Source: Umezawaea beigongshangensis
GTDB lineage: Bacteria; Actinomycetota; Actinomycetes; Mycobacteriales; Pseudonocardiaceae
Length of the DNA: 64,000 nucleotides
Assembly: GCF_016464305.1 (NCBI RefSeq)
Contig: NZ_JAEIOJ010000016.1
Span: 1 to 64,000, forward strand
Reading direction: 5' to 3'
Shown here: positions 1 through 8,712 of the stretch, one piece after another
Layout of the letters: each line of letters begins with the position of its first letter
Numbering within the stretch: position 1 is the stretch's first letter
Notes under the pieces: generated by a model
What the model was told of the DNA's origin: nothing
The model's input: only the letters and a program-made list of their open reading frames with translations
Databases searched by the model: none
Translations under genes and position numbers: made by a program

Positions 1-1085
1 AACGGCGCGGCGTCGTGCGGACCCGCCGCCGCCTCCGGGTGGTACTGCACGCTGAACGCCGGCACGTCGAGCAGCCGAAGACCCTCGATCGTGTCGTCGT
101 TCGGGCAGTAGTGGCTCAGCACACCGCGGCCGAAGTCGGAGCCGAACTCCTCGCCCGGCTCGCCCCGCAGCGCGAACCCGTGGTTCTGCGAGGTGATGGC
201 GACCCGGCCGGTGGCCGTGTCGATCACCGGGATGTTGATGCCGCGGTGGCCGTAGCGCATCTTGTAGGTCTCCAGACCCACCGCACGCCCCAGGACCTGG
301 TTGCCGAAGCAGATCCCGAACAACGGCACCCGGCGCTCCAGCACCGCGCGGGTCAGCGCCACCGCGTGGTCCTGGGTCGCCGGATCTCCGGGACCGTTGG
401 ACAGGAACACCCCGTCCGGGTTCAACGCCACGATGTCGTCGATCGTGGAGGACAGCGGCAGCACGTGCACCTCGATGCCCCGCGCCGCCATCATCCGCGG
501 AGTGTTGGACTTGATGCCCAGGTCCAACGCGGCCACGGTGAAGCGCCGCTCACCCACCGCGGGCACCACGTACGGCTGCGCCGTGGTCACCTCGCGAGCG
601 AGGTCGGAACCCTTCATGCCGGGAGCGGTGCGGACTCGCTCCAGCATCTCCTCGGTGGTGCCCAGTGCGTCGCCGGAGAACACGCCTGCGCGCATCGCGC
701 CGTGCTCGCGCAGGTGGCGGGTCAGCATGCGGGTGTCGATGCCGGAGATCCCGACGATCCCCTGCCGCTCCAGCTCCTCGTCCAGGCCACGCCGCGAGCG
801 CCAGTTCGACGGCACCCGCGCCGGCTCGCGCACCACGTACCCGGCGACCCAGATGCGGCTCGACTCGTCGTCCTCGTCGTTCCACCCGGTGTTGCCGATC
901 TGCGGCGCGGTCTGCACCACGATCTGCCGGTGGTAGGACGGATCGGTCAGGGTCTCCTGGTAGCCGGTCATGGCCGTGGAGAACACCACCTCGCCGAGGC
1001 GGACGCCGCGCGCGCCGTAGGCCTCGCCGCGGAACACCCGGCCGTCCTCGAGAACGGCGGTAGCGCCGACGGTGTTCGTGCGCAT
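1..1085 (-). CDS. carA: Carbamoyl-phosphate synthase small (glutaminase) subunit, 3' end cut by window edge
   Basis: Glutamine amidotransferase subunit that supplies ammonia to CarB for carbamoyl phosphate, used in pyrimidine and arginine synthesis. The N-terminal CPSase small-chain domain is seen (AVLEDGRVFRGEAYG, MTGYQETLTDPSY). The class I amidotransferase domain follows, with FLSNGPGDP, the nucleophile elbow GICFGNQ (catalytic Cys) and, at the truncated end, the catalytic His in SVQYHPEA. The start is the ATG at 1085. About 360 residues are present, so only the last few are missing. It reads out of the left edge; carB would be expected beyond it. No pyr genes lie directly upstream, where there is 533 bp of non-coding DNA. 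Confidence 0.95.
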   Translation of the reverse strand, partial: MRTNTVGATAVLEDGRVFRGEAYGARGVRLGEVVFSTAMTGYQETLTDPSYHRQIVVQTAPQIGNTGWNDEDDESSRIWVAGYVVREPARVPSNWRSRRGLDEELERQGIVGISGIDTRMLTRHLREHGAMRAGVFSGDALGTTEEMLERVRTAPGMKGSDLAREVTTAQPYVVPAVGERRFTVAALDLGIKSNTPRMMAARGIEVHVLPLSSTIDDIVALNPDGVFLSNGPGDPATQDHAVALTRAVLERRVPLFGICFGNQVLGRAVGLETYKMRYGHRGINIPVIDTATGRVAITSQNHGFALRGEPGEEFGSDFGRGVLSHYCPNDDTIEGLRLLDVPAFSVQYHPEAAAGPHDAAP

Positions 1086-1618
1086 CGCAAATTACCCCGT
1101 TCCACAAAATCCGCGCGTGATTGTGACACCGGAGCACGGGGTTGTGATCCGGTGGAACGAAAGGCAGCGCGACCGACCCCGATGGCGGTTCGTTGCCCGA
1201 GAGAAGAGCAGGTGGAGATCCTGGTCGGAGAGAGTGCTCGAATGCACGAGAAGGGCATTCGACGCCTTTGCCAAAAGTGCAGCGACAGCGTTGTCCTGAC
1301 GTTTTCGGCAGCGGTGCATCTGGCGTCTGTGCATCGCCGACGATACGCAGGTGAAACATCAACGCAATAGCGTAGTGGTCGGGTGGAATATTTTAGTCCG
1401 GTCTGGACGGTCGACTGGGCGTGGTTTCGCCCTGGGTTGGACTCCGCATCCGGGTGGCTCGAAGCAAGCCCCCGTGCGCACTCAGGGCAGCGGATGTGTC
1501 CTGTGGTCAGCGCTACGTGTCACAACGTGAGCCACGTTGCTCCGTTCGTGTTCACTTGCGCGACGCCCGTCTCGGCGCGCATGACCGCGCGGGGTGAAAT
1601 GCGGTTTCAAGTGCAGTT
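1086..1618. other. Intergenic region upstream of carA; contains a 17-bp palindrome
   Basis: No convincing gene on either strand in 533 bp; the open frames here lack ribosome sites and recognisable products. It must hold the carA promoter and the 3' flank of the ROK gene. A perfect inverted repeat (CAACGTG, 3-bp spacer, CACGTTG) occupies 1523-1539 and could be a protein-binding site; nothing shows what binds it. Confidence 0.5.
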
Positions 1619-2815
1619 TCAGTCGGCGTCGGTTCGTGTCCGGCGGGTGGTGTCGCCGAGCGCGTTCGACGGCGCGCGGAAGAACACGTCGAAAGCGAGG
1701 TCGGCAGCCCCCAGGAGGACCGGTTCGCTCAGTTCGCCGACGGTCAGCCGGGTGTCGTTCACCCTGGCGACGAGCGAATCGGCGAGCCTGCTCTCCAACT
1801 GTTCGCGCGCCAGTACCGCGAGTGCTTTGAGCGGGCCGGTGAGCACCACCACGTCCGGGTCCAGGACGTTCACCAGGCTGGCCGCGCCGATGCCGAGCCG
1901 TTCGGCCACGCGGCGCGCGGCCGCCAGCGGACCGGGCTCGCCACGAGCCGCCCGCCCGAGCACGGCCTGCACGAGCGCCGCGTCCCCGGTGTCGGTGACG
2001 CCCGCTTCCCGCAGCAGAGCCCGGCCATCGGCGAACAGTTCCAGGCAGCCGCGCTGACCACACGGGCACTGCGGGCCGCGATCGTCCACCACCAGGTGGC
2101 CGGCCTCCAGCGCGTGCCCGACCGCCGTCGGCCCGTCGGGCAGCAGCGCGCCGCCGATGCCGGTGTGCTCGCAGGTGAGCACGAGCACCGAACCCGCACC
2201 CCGCCCGGCACCCCGGCGCCGTTCCGCCAGCGCGGCCAGCGAGCACTCGTGGGCGACCGACGCCGACACGCCGGGTGGCAGCTGCCGTGCCAGCAGTTCC
2301 TCCGCCGGCACCGGCTCGGTCGTCCAGCCCAGGTGCAACGCCGAGCGCACCACCCCGTGACGCACCATCCCGCCGGTACCGACCGCGAGGCCTGCCCACG
2401 GCCCGCCGGCCTCGCGCGCTAGTTCCGCCGCACGCGCGGCCAGGGCCGTCAGGGTGCGTTCGGCGGGCGCGGCGCGGTCGACGGGGAGCGACGCCAGCTC
2501 GCCGACGAACTCCCCGCCCAGCCGCACCACCCGCAGCCGTGCCGTGCCGACGCCCACGTGTGCGGCGACGACGACCGGGCCGTCCGGGGCGGGCACCAGC
2601 AGGGGGGAGGGGCGCCCTCGACCGGCCGTGCCGGTCGGGGCGGCTTGCCGCACCACGATCAGGCGCAACTCCTCCAGGTCCGCGACGGCGTCACCGACCA
2701 CGGACCGCGCCAGTCCGAGCGAGGTGGTCGCCTCCGCACGAGTCAGCGGACCGCGCAGGTGCAGCAACTCCAACAGGCGTCCCACGGCGGTCGGACGCCG
2801 AACGGGTCTATCCAT
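1619..2815 (-). CDS. ROK-family transcriptional regulator
   Basis: 398-residue repressor of the ROK/NagC type: an N-terminal winged helix-turn-helix (about residues 8-60, with LTRAEATTSLGLARSVV) and a C-terminal sugar-kinase-like domain. The ROK zinc site is clear: EAGH (His about 240) and CPCGQRGC (Cys 250, 252, 257). The usual kinase phosphate-binding DxGxT is altered (HVGVGTA), as expected for a regulator rather than an active kinase. Family members respond to sugars or sugar phosphates. It is divergent from the HAD phosphatase and MFS genes starting at 2906 and may control them; this is inferred from position only. Confidence 0.9.
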   Translation of the reverse strand: MDRPVRRPTAVGRLLELLHLRGPLTRAEATTSLGLARSVVGDAVADLEELRLIVVRQAAPTGTAGRGRPSPLLVPAPDGPVVVAAHVGVGTARLRVVRLGGEFVGELASLPVDRAAPAERTLTALAARAAELAREAGGPWAGLAVGTGGMVRHGVVRSALHLGWTTEPVPAEELLARQLPPGVSASVAHECSLAALAERRRGAGRGAGSVLVLTCEHTGIGGALLPDGPTAVGHALEAGHLVVDDRGPQCPCGQRGCLELFADGRALLREAGVTDTGDAALVQAVLGRAARGEPGPLAAARRVAERLGIGAASLVNVLDPDVVVLTGPLKALAVLAREQLESRLADSLVARVNDTRLTVGELSEPVLLGAADLAFDVFFRAPSNALGDTTRRTRTDAD

Positions 2816-2905
2816 CGGCGAGATGCTCCCACTACACTCGAATCAGCATTTTGTAACCGGGCCGAATAAAATCAGGCCCTGCGGTCACCCGCAAGGAGGA
2901 GCGAG

Positions 2906-3625
2906 ATGGTGCGCACGTCCAGCGAGGCGATCGGCGACGCCCACGACGCCCGGATCGCGACCTTCAGCACCGGAATGCTGATCTTCGACCTCGACGGCAC
3001 CCTCGTGGACACCGACCGGGTGATCGAGCGAAGCTGGTTGCGCTGGGCGGAGCTGGAGCAGCTCGACCCGGTCGCCGTGCTGCCCTCCGTCCACGGCAGG
3101 CCCGGCGACCAGGTGATGGTCGACCTGCGGCCGCACTTCCCCCCGCAGCTCGCGGCTGGCGACTACGCCGAACTCCGCCGCCAGCAGTCGGCCGAGACGA
3201 AGTTCGTCCGGGCGCTGCCGGGTGCGGAGGAACTGCTCGCCTGCTTGCCCGGCCACTCGTGGGCGGTAGTCGCGAGCTGCGACCGCGACCTGGCGCTGGC
3301 CCGGTTGCGCGGCGCGGGCCTGCCCGTGCCCCGAGTGCTGATCACCAGTGACGACGTGTCCGTGGGCAAGCCCGACCCCGAGTGCTACCTGGCCGCCGCG
3401 CGGGCACTGGACATGCACCCGGCCAGCTGCATCGTCGTCGAGGACGCCTCGCCCGGTGTGGCGGCGGCCCGCGCGGCGGGCATGTTCGTCATCGGTGTCG
3501 GGCGTCGCACCGCGTCGAGCGATCCGCGACCGCACTGGCACGTGGACAGCCTCATGCGGCTGAGCGTCGTGGCCGTTCCGGACGGCCTGCGGGGCTTCGT
3601 GCACGAACCGGTCAGCGACCGGTAG
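2906..3625 (+). CDS. HAD-superfamily phosphatase, subfamily IA (sugar-phosphatase-like)
   Basis: 239-residue haloacid-dehalogenase-type hydrolase. Motif I is DLDGTLVDTD (nucleophile Asp about 28, acid/base Asp about 30), motif III Lys is in SVGKPDPECY, and motif IV is VVEDASPGV. The small helical cap between motifs I and II is typical of beta-phosphoglucomutase, phosphoglycolate and small sugar phosphatases. The start is fixed by a strong AAGGAGGAG site just upstream, although the HAD core begins only at about residue 24. The MFS gene follows after 7 bp, so the two are likely co-transcribed. Substrate unknown; the ROK regulator next door hints at a sugar phosphate. Confidence 0.88.
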   Translation: MVRTSSEAIGDAHDARIATFSTGMLIFDLDGTLVDTDRVIERSWLRWAELEQLDPVAVLPSVHGRPGDQVMVDLRPHFPPQLAAGDYAELRRQQSAETKFVRALPGAEELLACLPGHSWAVVASCDRDLALARLRGAGLPVPRVLITSDDVSVGKPDPECYLAAARALDMHPASCIVVEDASPGVAAARAAGMFVIGVGRRTASSDPRPHWHVDSLMRLSVVAVPDGLRGFVHEPVSDR

Positions 3626-3632
3626 GGCGCCG

Positions 3633-4784
3633 GTGCTCAACGAGGAGATCACGCGGCCCTCCCGGACGCCGGGCGGGTTCACCACCGCGTCCGCCTTCCT
3701 GATGTTCGCCGCCCTCGGAGCGGTCACCGCGGCTCTGGGCGCGGCGGTCCCGGTGCTGCGGCAGGGGCTCGGGGGAGACTCGGCCGTCGCCCTGCTGGTC
3801 GGTATCTACAACTCCGGCGCGCTGGCCGCGACCCTGCTCGGCGGGGCCGCCCCGTACGCCACCCGCACCCGCGCGGGCGGGACGGTGCTGGTGGCGGCGG
3901 CGGTCGGCGGCCTGGTCGGAACGGCCCTCGCGCCGACCAGCACCTTGCTGCTGGCGTGCGCTGCCGTGGCCGGGTTCGGCTACGGCGGTCTCGTGCTGAC
4001 GCTCAACACCGCGTTCTCCACCCGGTACGGGCAGCGCGGCGTGGTGATGGTCAACGCGCTCAACGCCGCGTTCGGCGTGGGTGCCGTCGCCGGTCCGCTG
4101 GCGGTCGGTTCGGCGCTCGGCCCGGCGACGGTCTTCCTGCTGCTGGCCGCGGTCGTCGCGGTCGCCGCAGGCGCCGCCGGCCTCGTCCCGACCGCACCGC
4201 CCCGCGGCGAGCCGGGCCCGAGCGCGGCTCCCGGTGAGCGAGCCACACCCGGCCAGCGCACGGTGGTGACGTTCGCGGTGCTCGGCTCCCTCTACGCGGG
4301 CCTGGAGACCAGCAGCGCCGCGTGGCTGTCCACGCACCTGGTCGCGCAGGAGTGGGACCCGACGGCCGCCGCGCAGCTGACCTCGCTGTTCTGGGTCGGC
4401 CTCGCGACAGGCAGGTTGGTGATCCCGCGCCTGGCCCGAGCCGCGCCCACCGCGCTCGTGGTCGGGTGCCTCGTCGGTGCAGCGGTCGCCCTGGCGCTCA
4501 CCGCCTGGCCCGGCGGTGCACCCGTCGCGATCACCGTCGCCGGCTTCTGCCTGGCTCCGGTTCTGCCGACCGCCCTTGCTCACCTCGGCACCACCGGCCG
4601 TCCCCAGCGGGCGACCGCCGTCGTCCTCACCGCCTGCATGGTCGGCAACGCCACCGTGCCGCTGGTCGTCGGCCTCCTGATCACCCGTGCGGCCGTGCCG
4701 GTACCCCTGGTGCTGGCCGGTCTGGCGGTCTGTTGCACCGCCGTGGCCGTTGTGGCCCACCGCACCACCCGCACCGGGCACTGA
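3633..4784 (+). CDS. MFS transporter
   Basis: 383-residue, very hydrophobic protein with about 12 predicted membrane spans and Ala/Gly/Val-rich helices throughout. It starts at a GTG 8 bp after the HAD stop codon. There is a shorter-than-usual loop near residue 190 (about residues 185-205, Pro/Gly/Arg-rich) between the two six-helix halves. It resembles sugar-type MFS carriers in length and layout, but no substrate-specific motif is visible. In an operon with the HAD phosphatase and opposite the ROK regulator, it may import or export a carbohydrate; that is inference. Confidence 0.82.
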   Translation: MLNEEITRPSRTPGGFTTASAFLMFAALGAVTAALGAAVPVLRQGLGGDSAVALLVGIYNSGALAATLLGGAAPYATRTRAGGTVLVAAAVGGLVGTALAPTSTLLLACAAVAGFGYGGLVLTLNTAFSTRYGQRGVVMVNALNAAFGVGAVAGPLAVGSALGPATVFLLLAAVVAVAAGAAGLVPTAPPRGEPGPSAAPGERATPGQRTVVTFAVLGSLYAGLETSSAAWLSTHLVAQEWDPTAAAQLTSLFWVGLATGRLVIPRLARAAPTALVVGCLVGAAVALALTAWPGGAPVAITVAGFCLAPVLPTALAHLGTTGRPQRATAVVLTACMVGNATVPLVVGLLITRAAVPVPLVLAGLAVCCTAVAVVAHRTTRTGH

Positions 4785-5025
4785 GTCCGTAGCCGCGGGT
4801 CATCGCGTCGGCGTCCCCGCTCCCGCGCGGCGGTCGGGCCTGCTCGCCCGATCGCACCACGCGGATCGGGTCGAGGGCGGCGACGACGCGGGCGAGGCAG
4901 GTCTTGAGCAGCCCGACGTGGCGGCAGCGACGGACCCCGGTGACGGCGACCGCCTTGGTGGACGCGGCGCTCCTTGCGGGCAGGTGATCTGACGCCGGTC
5001 CCGGTCGGCGGAGAACGCGGCTGCT

Positions 5026-5342
5026 GTGACGACGACACGAGGAGATCGCACTGGACGCGGTCACGTCTTCCCGGTCACCCAGTGGGAAGACGACCTCATC
5101 CTCACCACGACCGAGGACGACGGTGCGACGTGGCTCGCCCCGCTGCCGGAAGGCTCCCCCACCTCCCGCCGGTGACCTTCGACATCAGCTCCGAGGGCAT
5201 CCTCGCCTTGACGGTGTCCGTCAACTGGTCGCGGTGGCTGGACAAGGACACAGCCGAGCACGGGTTGGTGCAGTCGGCGCTGGACTCGCTGCTGGCCGAC
5301 GACTGGCATCCCCGGTCCAGCGCCCGGTCCTTCCGCCTCTGA
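5026..5342 (+). pseudogene. Frameshifted remnant of an unidentified small protein
   Basis: From a GTG at 5026 one frame reads 49 codons (containing GHVFPVTQWEDDLILT and GATWLAPLPEG) and stops at 5173-5175. Protein-like sequence then continues in a second frame (VTFDISSEGILALTVSVNW, then LVQSALDSLLADDWHP) up to 5342. The two parts read as one degraded gene with a frameshift at about 5150-5170. Family not recognised. The flanking 4785-5025 shows no gene. Confidence 0.35.
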
Positions 5343-5381
5343 GCACCCTGCGGGCTCTGCTGCCCCGTGGACGATGCGGAT

Positions 5382-5429
5382 CGCGCTGCCCGAACCGGCC
5401 GGATGAGACGGGCCGGTTCGGGCAGCGCG
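5382..5429. terminator. Strong stem-loop, probable bidirectional terminator
   Basis: A perfect 19-bp inverted repeat (5382-5400 and 5411-5429) with a 10-base loop follows the degraded gene and precedes the alpha/beta hydrolase. There is no U-tract, as is common in actinomycetes. Confidence 0.7.
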
Positions 5430-5509
5430 GAGAAGCGGCAGCAGGTGACCGGGAGAGCGGGGTGATCAGCGGCGTGAACCGTTGCGGCGGCGCCTGTTAC
5501 CGTCGACTG

Positions 5510-6442
5510 GTGGGGGCTGACTTCATCGTGGAATCGACTGTTGTTCCCAGTGGAGCGGGTGACTTGCGTGCGGCCGTGCGCCGACCGAGGTCCGATCGCC
5601 TGGTTCCGGGCCTGGTGTTCGTGGACGGCAGCGGGTGCGGGGGCATCGAGGAGTGGGGCGGCTGGCCCGAGTGGATCAGTGAGTGCGGTGCAGCTGCACT
5701 GGTGCACGACAAGCCTGGTTGCGGGAAGTCGCCTGGGGACTGGCGGACGCAGTCCTTCGCCGATCGGGCGGGTGAGGCGTTGGCCGCGGTCGAGGTGCTG
5801 CGTGGGTGGCGCGGTGTCGATCGCCATCGGATCGGCCTGATCGGGTGGAGTCAGGGCGGCTGGGTGTCGCTGCTGGCGGCGAGAACGTCGCCGGAGGCGA
5901 TCGACCGGGTCGTAACGATCAGCGGTCCCGGCGTGAGCATGGCCGAGCAGGAACGCATGCGCATCGACAGTTGGCTTCGTCGTGACGGGGTGGACGGCGA
6001 GGACCACGCTGAAGGCATGGCCTGGGTGGACGAGCAGGCCCGCAGGCTCCGCTCCGGTGAACCGGCCGACCAGGTGGTCGACGCTCGGCGGCAGTACGCC
6101 GACAGGCCCTGGTACGCCGTGGTGACCCAGGCCACTCCCACCCCGGCCACGGCGGAGTTCTTCGCACGCAGCATGGACGTCGATCCTGCGGAGCTGCTTC
6201 CCGCGTTGACCTGTCCCGTGCTCGCGTTGTTCGGCGGAGACGACGACTCGGTGCCCGTGTTCACCAGCGTGGCCAGAATTGCGGCGGCCCTGCCGGACGT
6301 CGGGCGGGACCGGCACGGAATCGCGGTGTTCCCCGGTGCCGATCACGGTCTGTTCACGGGTGACCCTCGCCCTGGAATCGCTCGGCGCGACCAACTCGCG
6401 GCAGGGTTCCTGCCCATGCTCACGGCCTTTCTCGAGCAGTAG
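5510..6442 (+). CDS. Alpha/beta hydrolase (dienelactone-hydrolase-like serine hydrolase)
   Basis: About 310-residue cytosolic serine hydrolase. The nucleophile elbow is GWSQGG, preceded by the strand LIGW. The catalytic acid probably lies in FGGDDDSVPV, and the His is in FPGADHGLF near the C-terminus. An early strand-turn, VFVDGSGCGG, fits the oxyanion-hole region. The frame is open for another 129 codons upstream, but the terminator stem at 5382-5429 and the lack of protein-like sequence there argue for the GTG at 5510 (or the GTG at 5528). Substrate unknown. From 6443 to 6711 there is no gene. Confidence 0.8.
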   Translation: MGADFIVESTVVPSGAGDLRAAVRRPRSDRLVPGLVFVDGSGCGGIEEWGGWPEWISECGAAALVHDKPGCGKSPGDWRTQSFADRAGEALAAVEVLRGWRGVDRHRIGLIGWSQGGWVSLLAARTSPEAIDRVVTISGPGVSMAEQERMRIDSWLRRDGVDGEDHAEGMAWVDEQARRLRSGEPADQVVDARRQYADRPWYAVVTQATPTPATAEFFARSMDVDPAELLPALTCPVLALFGGDDDSVPVFTSVARIAAALPDVGRDRHGIAVFPGADHGLFTGDPRPGIARRDQLAAGFLPMLTAFLEQ

Positions 6443-6711
6443 GCACTGGCTGAACGAGCACGGGGAAAGAGCGAGGTTCGGGCGCAACACGTTCAGGCAT
6501 GGCGGTCTGGAAACGGTGGAGTCGTTGCCAGCCGTGCAGTTCGCGCTCGACGGCCTGGCGGATGCCGGAGTGCGGGGTCGGCCCCTGGGTGATGATCATG
6601 TGTGGGTGGCTGGAGATCCCTGGTGGGCGTGACTTGTCGACGGCGGCCGGCGTTCGATGACCCGTGCCGTCGACGTGCGGGCGGCTGTGGGCCGCCCGCA
6701 CCTCGACGAGT

Positions 6712-7704
6712 TCAGATCTTGCCGGTACCCGCACCCTGGGTTACCAGCGCTTTCACGTTCGCCGGCGTGTCCAGGGTGTAGGCGTAGTAGCCGCGCGGGT
6801 CCTCCACGCTGCCACCCACCACCGGTTTGCCGCTGTTGATGTAGACGTTGTCCCGCTCGACGATGCTGCCCTTCGGGCCCGCGTAGCTGTTCGTCATCGG
6901 CTCCTCGACGTTCTCGAAGTAGTTGCCCTCGACCCAGCAGCCGGACTTGTTCTGGCAGGCGACGCCCGTGTCGCTGTTGGCGACGTAGTAGTTGTTGAAC
7001 ACGTGCACCGGGTTGCCGAAGCGGGTGCGCGGGTTGCGCTGCGGCGTCCGGTCGAAGAAGTTGTGGTGGTAGGTCACCTTGAGGTATCCGGTGTCCTGCG
7101 CGGCGTTGCCGTCGTCGTGCCCGAGCAGCATGTTCTTGGTGTGGTGGTGGGTGTGGTTCCACGACACGGTCACGTAGCTGGACCCGCGCTTGATGTCGAT
7201 CAGGCCGTCCTTGCCCGCGGACAGGTCGTTGTGGTCGATCCAGACGTGGTGGGAGAACATCTGCACGTTGATCGAGTCGTCGTTGGCGTTGCGGAACACC
7301 AGGTTGCGGATGATCACGTTGTGCACGGCGTTCGCCGGGGGCGTGGTCACCGAGCTGACCGGCAGGCCGATGTTCAGCCCGCCGCCGGTGATGCCGGAGT
7401 TCGCGCCGACACCGATGACCGTCTTGTCCGAGGAGACGTCGTACATGCCCGCTGCCAACGTGATCATGCCCTGCACGCGGACCACGCGCGGTCCGTTGGC
7501 CTTGATGGCGGCGGTGAAATCGGCCGCCGTGGAGACCGTGACCTCCGGTCCCCCTGCGCCGCCGGTGGTCCCGCTCTGGCCGAGCGCCGTCACCGAGGCG
7601 AACCCGATGGGCGCGGCCTCGGCGGCGGACGCGGGCGCGGTGATCACCGACGTGGCACCGCCGACGAGCACCACGGCGAGCGCGAGAGCGCTTGTCCTCC
7701 TCAT
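6712..7704 (-). CDS. Secreted pectate lyase, polysaccharide lyase family 1 (copy 4 of 4)
   Basis: 330-residue Sec-type secreted enzyme that cleaves polygalacturonate by beta-elimination. A signal peptide is clear (MRRTSALALAVVLVGG, cleavage near ASAAEA). The parallel beta-helix signature follows: WIDHNDLS with DGLIDI (Ca-binding Asp region), VSWNHTHHHTK, and YHHNFFDRTPQRNPRTRFG with the catalytic Arg. It contains a CQNKSGC Cys pair absent from copies 2 and 3. The start ATG has GGAGGAC upstream and overlaps the stop of the preceding gene by 4 bp, so translation is probably coupled. Confidence 0.93.
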   Translation of the reverse strand: MRRTSALALAVVLVGGATSVITAPASAAEAAPIGFASVTALGQSGTTGGAGGPEVTVSTAADFTAAIKANGPRVVRVQGMITLAAGMYDVSSDKTVIGVGANSGITGGGLNIGLPVSSVTTPPANAVHNVIIRNLVFRNANDDSINVQMFSHHVWIDHNDLSAGKDGLIDIKRGSSYVTVSWNHTHHHTKNMLLGHDDGNAAQDTGYLKVTYHHNFFDRTPQRNPRTRFGNPVHVFNNYYVANSDTGVACQNKSGCWVEGNYFENVEEPMTNSYAGPKGSIVERDNVYINSGKPVVGGSVEDPRGYYAYTLDTPANVKALVTQGAGTGKI

Positions 7705-8693
7705 GAAGTCCTCCGTTGGACTCGGCCGACGCCTGCGCCCGCGGTGACGAGCGCTGGTACGTCGGCGACGTTGTCGAGCGAGTAGGCGTAGTGGGTGCGG
7801 GGTTCGACGACGGTGCCGAGGGTCTGCGGAGTGCCGGAGCCGACGTAGACGTTGCCGCGCTCCACGACGCGGCCCGGTCCGCTCTTGTCGTAGCCGGACA
7901 GGACCGGGTGGGCGACGTTCTCGAAGTAGTTGGCCTCGACCAGCACCCCGGCGTCCTCCGTGGACGCGACGCCGTAGAGGGAGTTGCCGCGGTAGTAGTT
8001 GTTGTAGACGTGAACGGGCTCGCCGAACCGCACGCGCGGGTGCCGCTGGTCGGTGCGGTCGAAGAAGTTGTGGTGGTAGGTGACGCGCAGCTTGCCGCGG
8101 TCGGCGGTGTAGGTGTCGGAGTGGCCCAGCAGCGCGGCCTTGCTGTGGTCGTGGAAGTGGTTCCACGACACCGTGACGTAGTCGGACTGCCGTTTGACGT
8201 CGAGCAGGCCGTCGAAGCCGCGCGACAGGTCGCAGTGGTCGATCCACACGTGGTGCGCGGAGTTGGTGACGCTGATGGAGTCGTCCGAGGCGTCGGTGAA
8301 GCGCAGGTTGCGGATGATCACGTTGTTGCCGGGGCGAGTGGTAGAGCCCAGTTGCAGCCCGCCGCCGGTGATCTCGGCGGTGGAACCGATCCCGAAGATC
8401 GTCTTGTTCGCGACGACGGTCAGCACGTCGTCGACCTCGATGCGGCCGGACACCGAGATGACGCAGGGCTCCCTGCGCCCGACGTGGTCCCGCAGCGCCT
8501 CCGCGGTCGTCACCGTGACTGCTTGGCCGCCCGCGCCGCCGGTGGTCCCGTTCTGGCCCAGCGCGGTCACCCCCGCGAAGCCGTCGGCCACGGCGTCGGC
8601 GGCCGTGTCGGCCCACGCGGCGCGCGGCGCGGTGGCGGCGACGGTGGTCAGCGCCGCACCCGCGAGCAGCCGTCGTCGGTTGACGGGACTCAT
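7701..8693 (-). CDS. Secreted pectate lyase, family PL1, Tat-exported (copy 3 of 4)
   Basis: 330 residues. The N-terminus has a twin-arginine signal (NRRRLLAGAALTTVAA, cleavage near AWAD), so it is probably exported folded. PL1 core: WIDHCDLSRGFDGLLDVKR, VSWNHFHDHSK, and YHHNFFDRTDQRHPRVRFG. The C-terminus runs about seven residues past the GVGR(I/V) end shared by the paralogues (QRRTS tail), because the frame extends into the ribosome site and start of the next gene. It is closest to copy 2 by eye. Confidence 0.92.
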   Translation of the reverse strand: MSPVNRRRLLAGAALTTVAATAPRAAWADTAADAVADGFAGVTALGQNGTTGGAGGQAVTVTTAEALRDHVGRREPCVISVSGRIEVDDVLTVVANKTIFGIGSTAEITGGGLQLGSTTRPGNNVIIRNLRFTDASDDSISVTNSAHHVWIDHCDLSRGFDGLLDVKRQSDYVTVSWNHFHDHSKAALLGHSDTYTADRGKLRVTYHHNFFDRTDQRHPRVRFGEPVHVYNNYYRGNSLYGVASTEDAGVLVEANYFENVAHPVLSGYDKSGPGRVVERGNVYVGSGTPQTLGTVVEPRTHYAYSLDNVADVPALVTAGAGVGRVQRRTS

Positions 8694-8712
8694 GGTGGTC
8701 CTCCGCGTCCTG

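Noticed and set aside
15-1370. Long plus-strand open frame (451 codons) opposite carA
   Set aside because: Antisense of carA in very GC-rich DNA; composition is His/Arg/Val-rich with no domain, and carA on the other strand has full catalytic motifs.
6712-8616. Apparent 634-residue pectate lyase fusion
   Set aside because: The first 300 residues are an out-of-frame reading of the neighbouring lyase gene; the real gene starts at 7704 with its own signal peptide and ribosome site.
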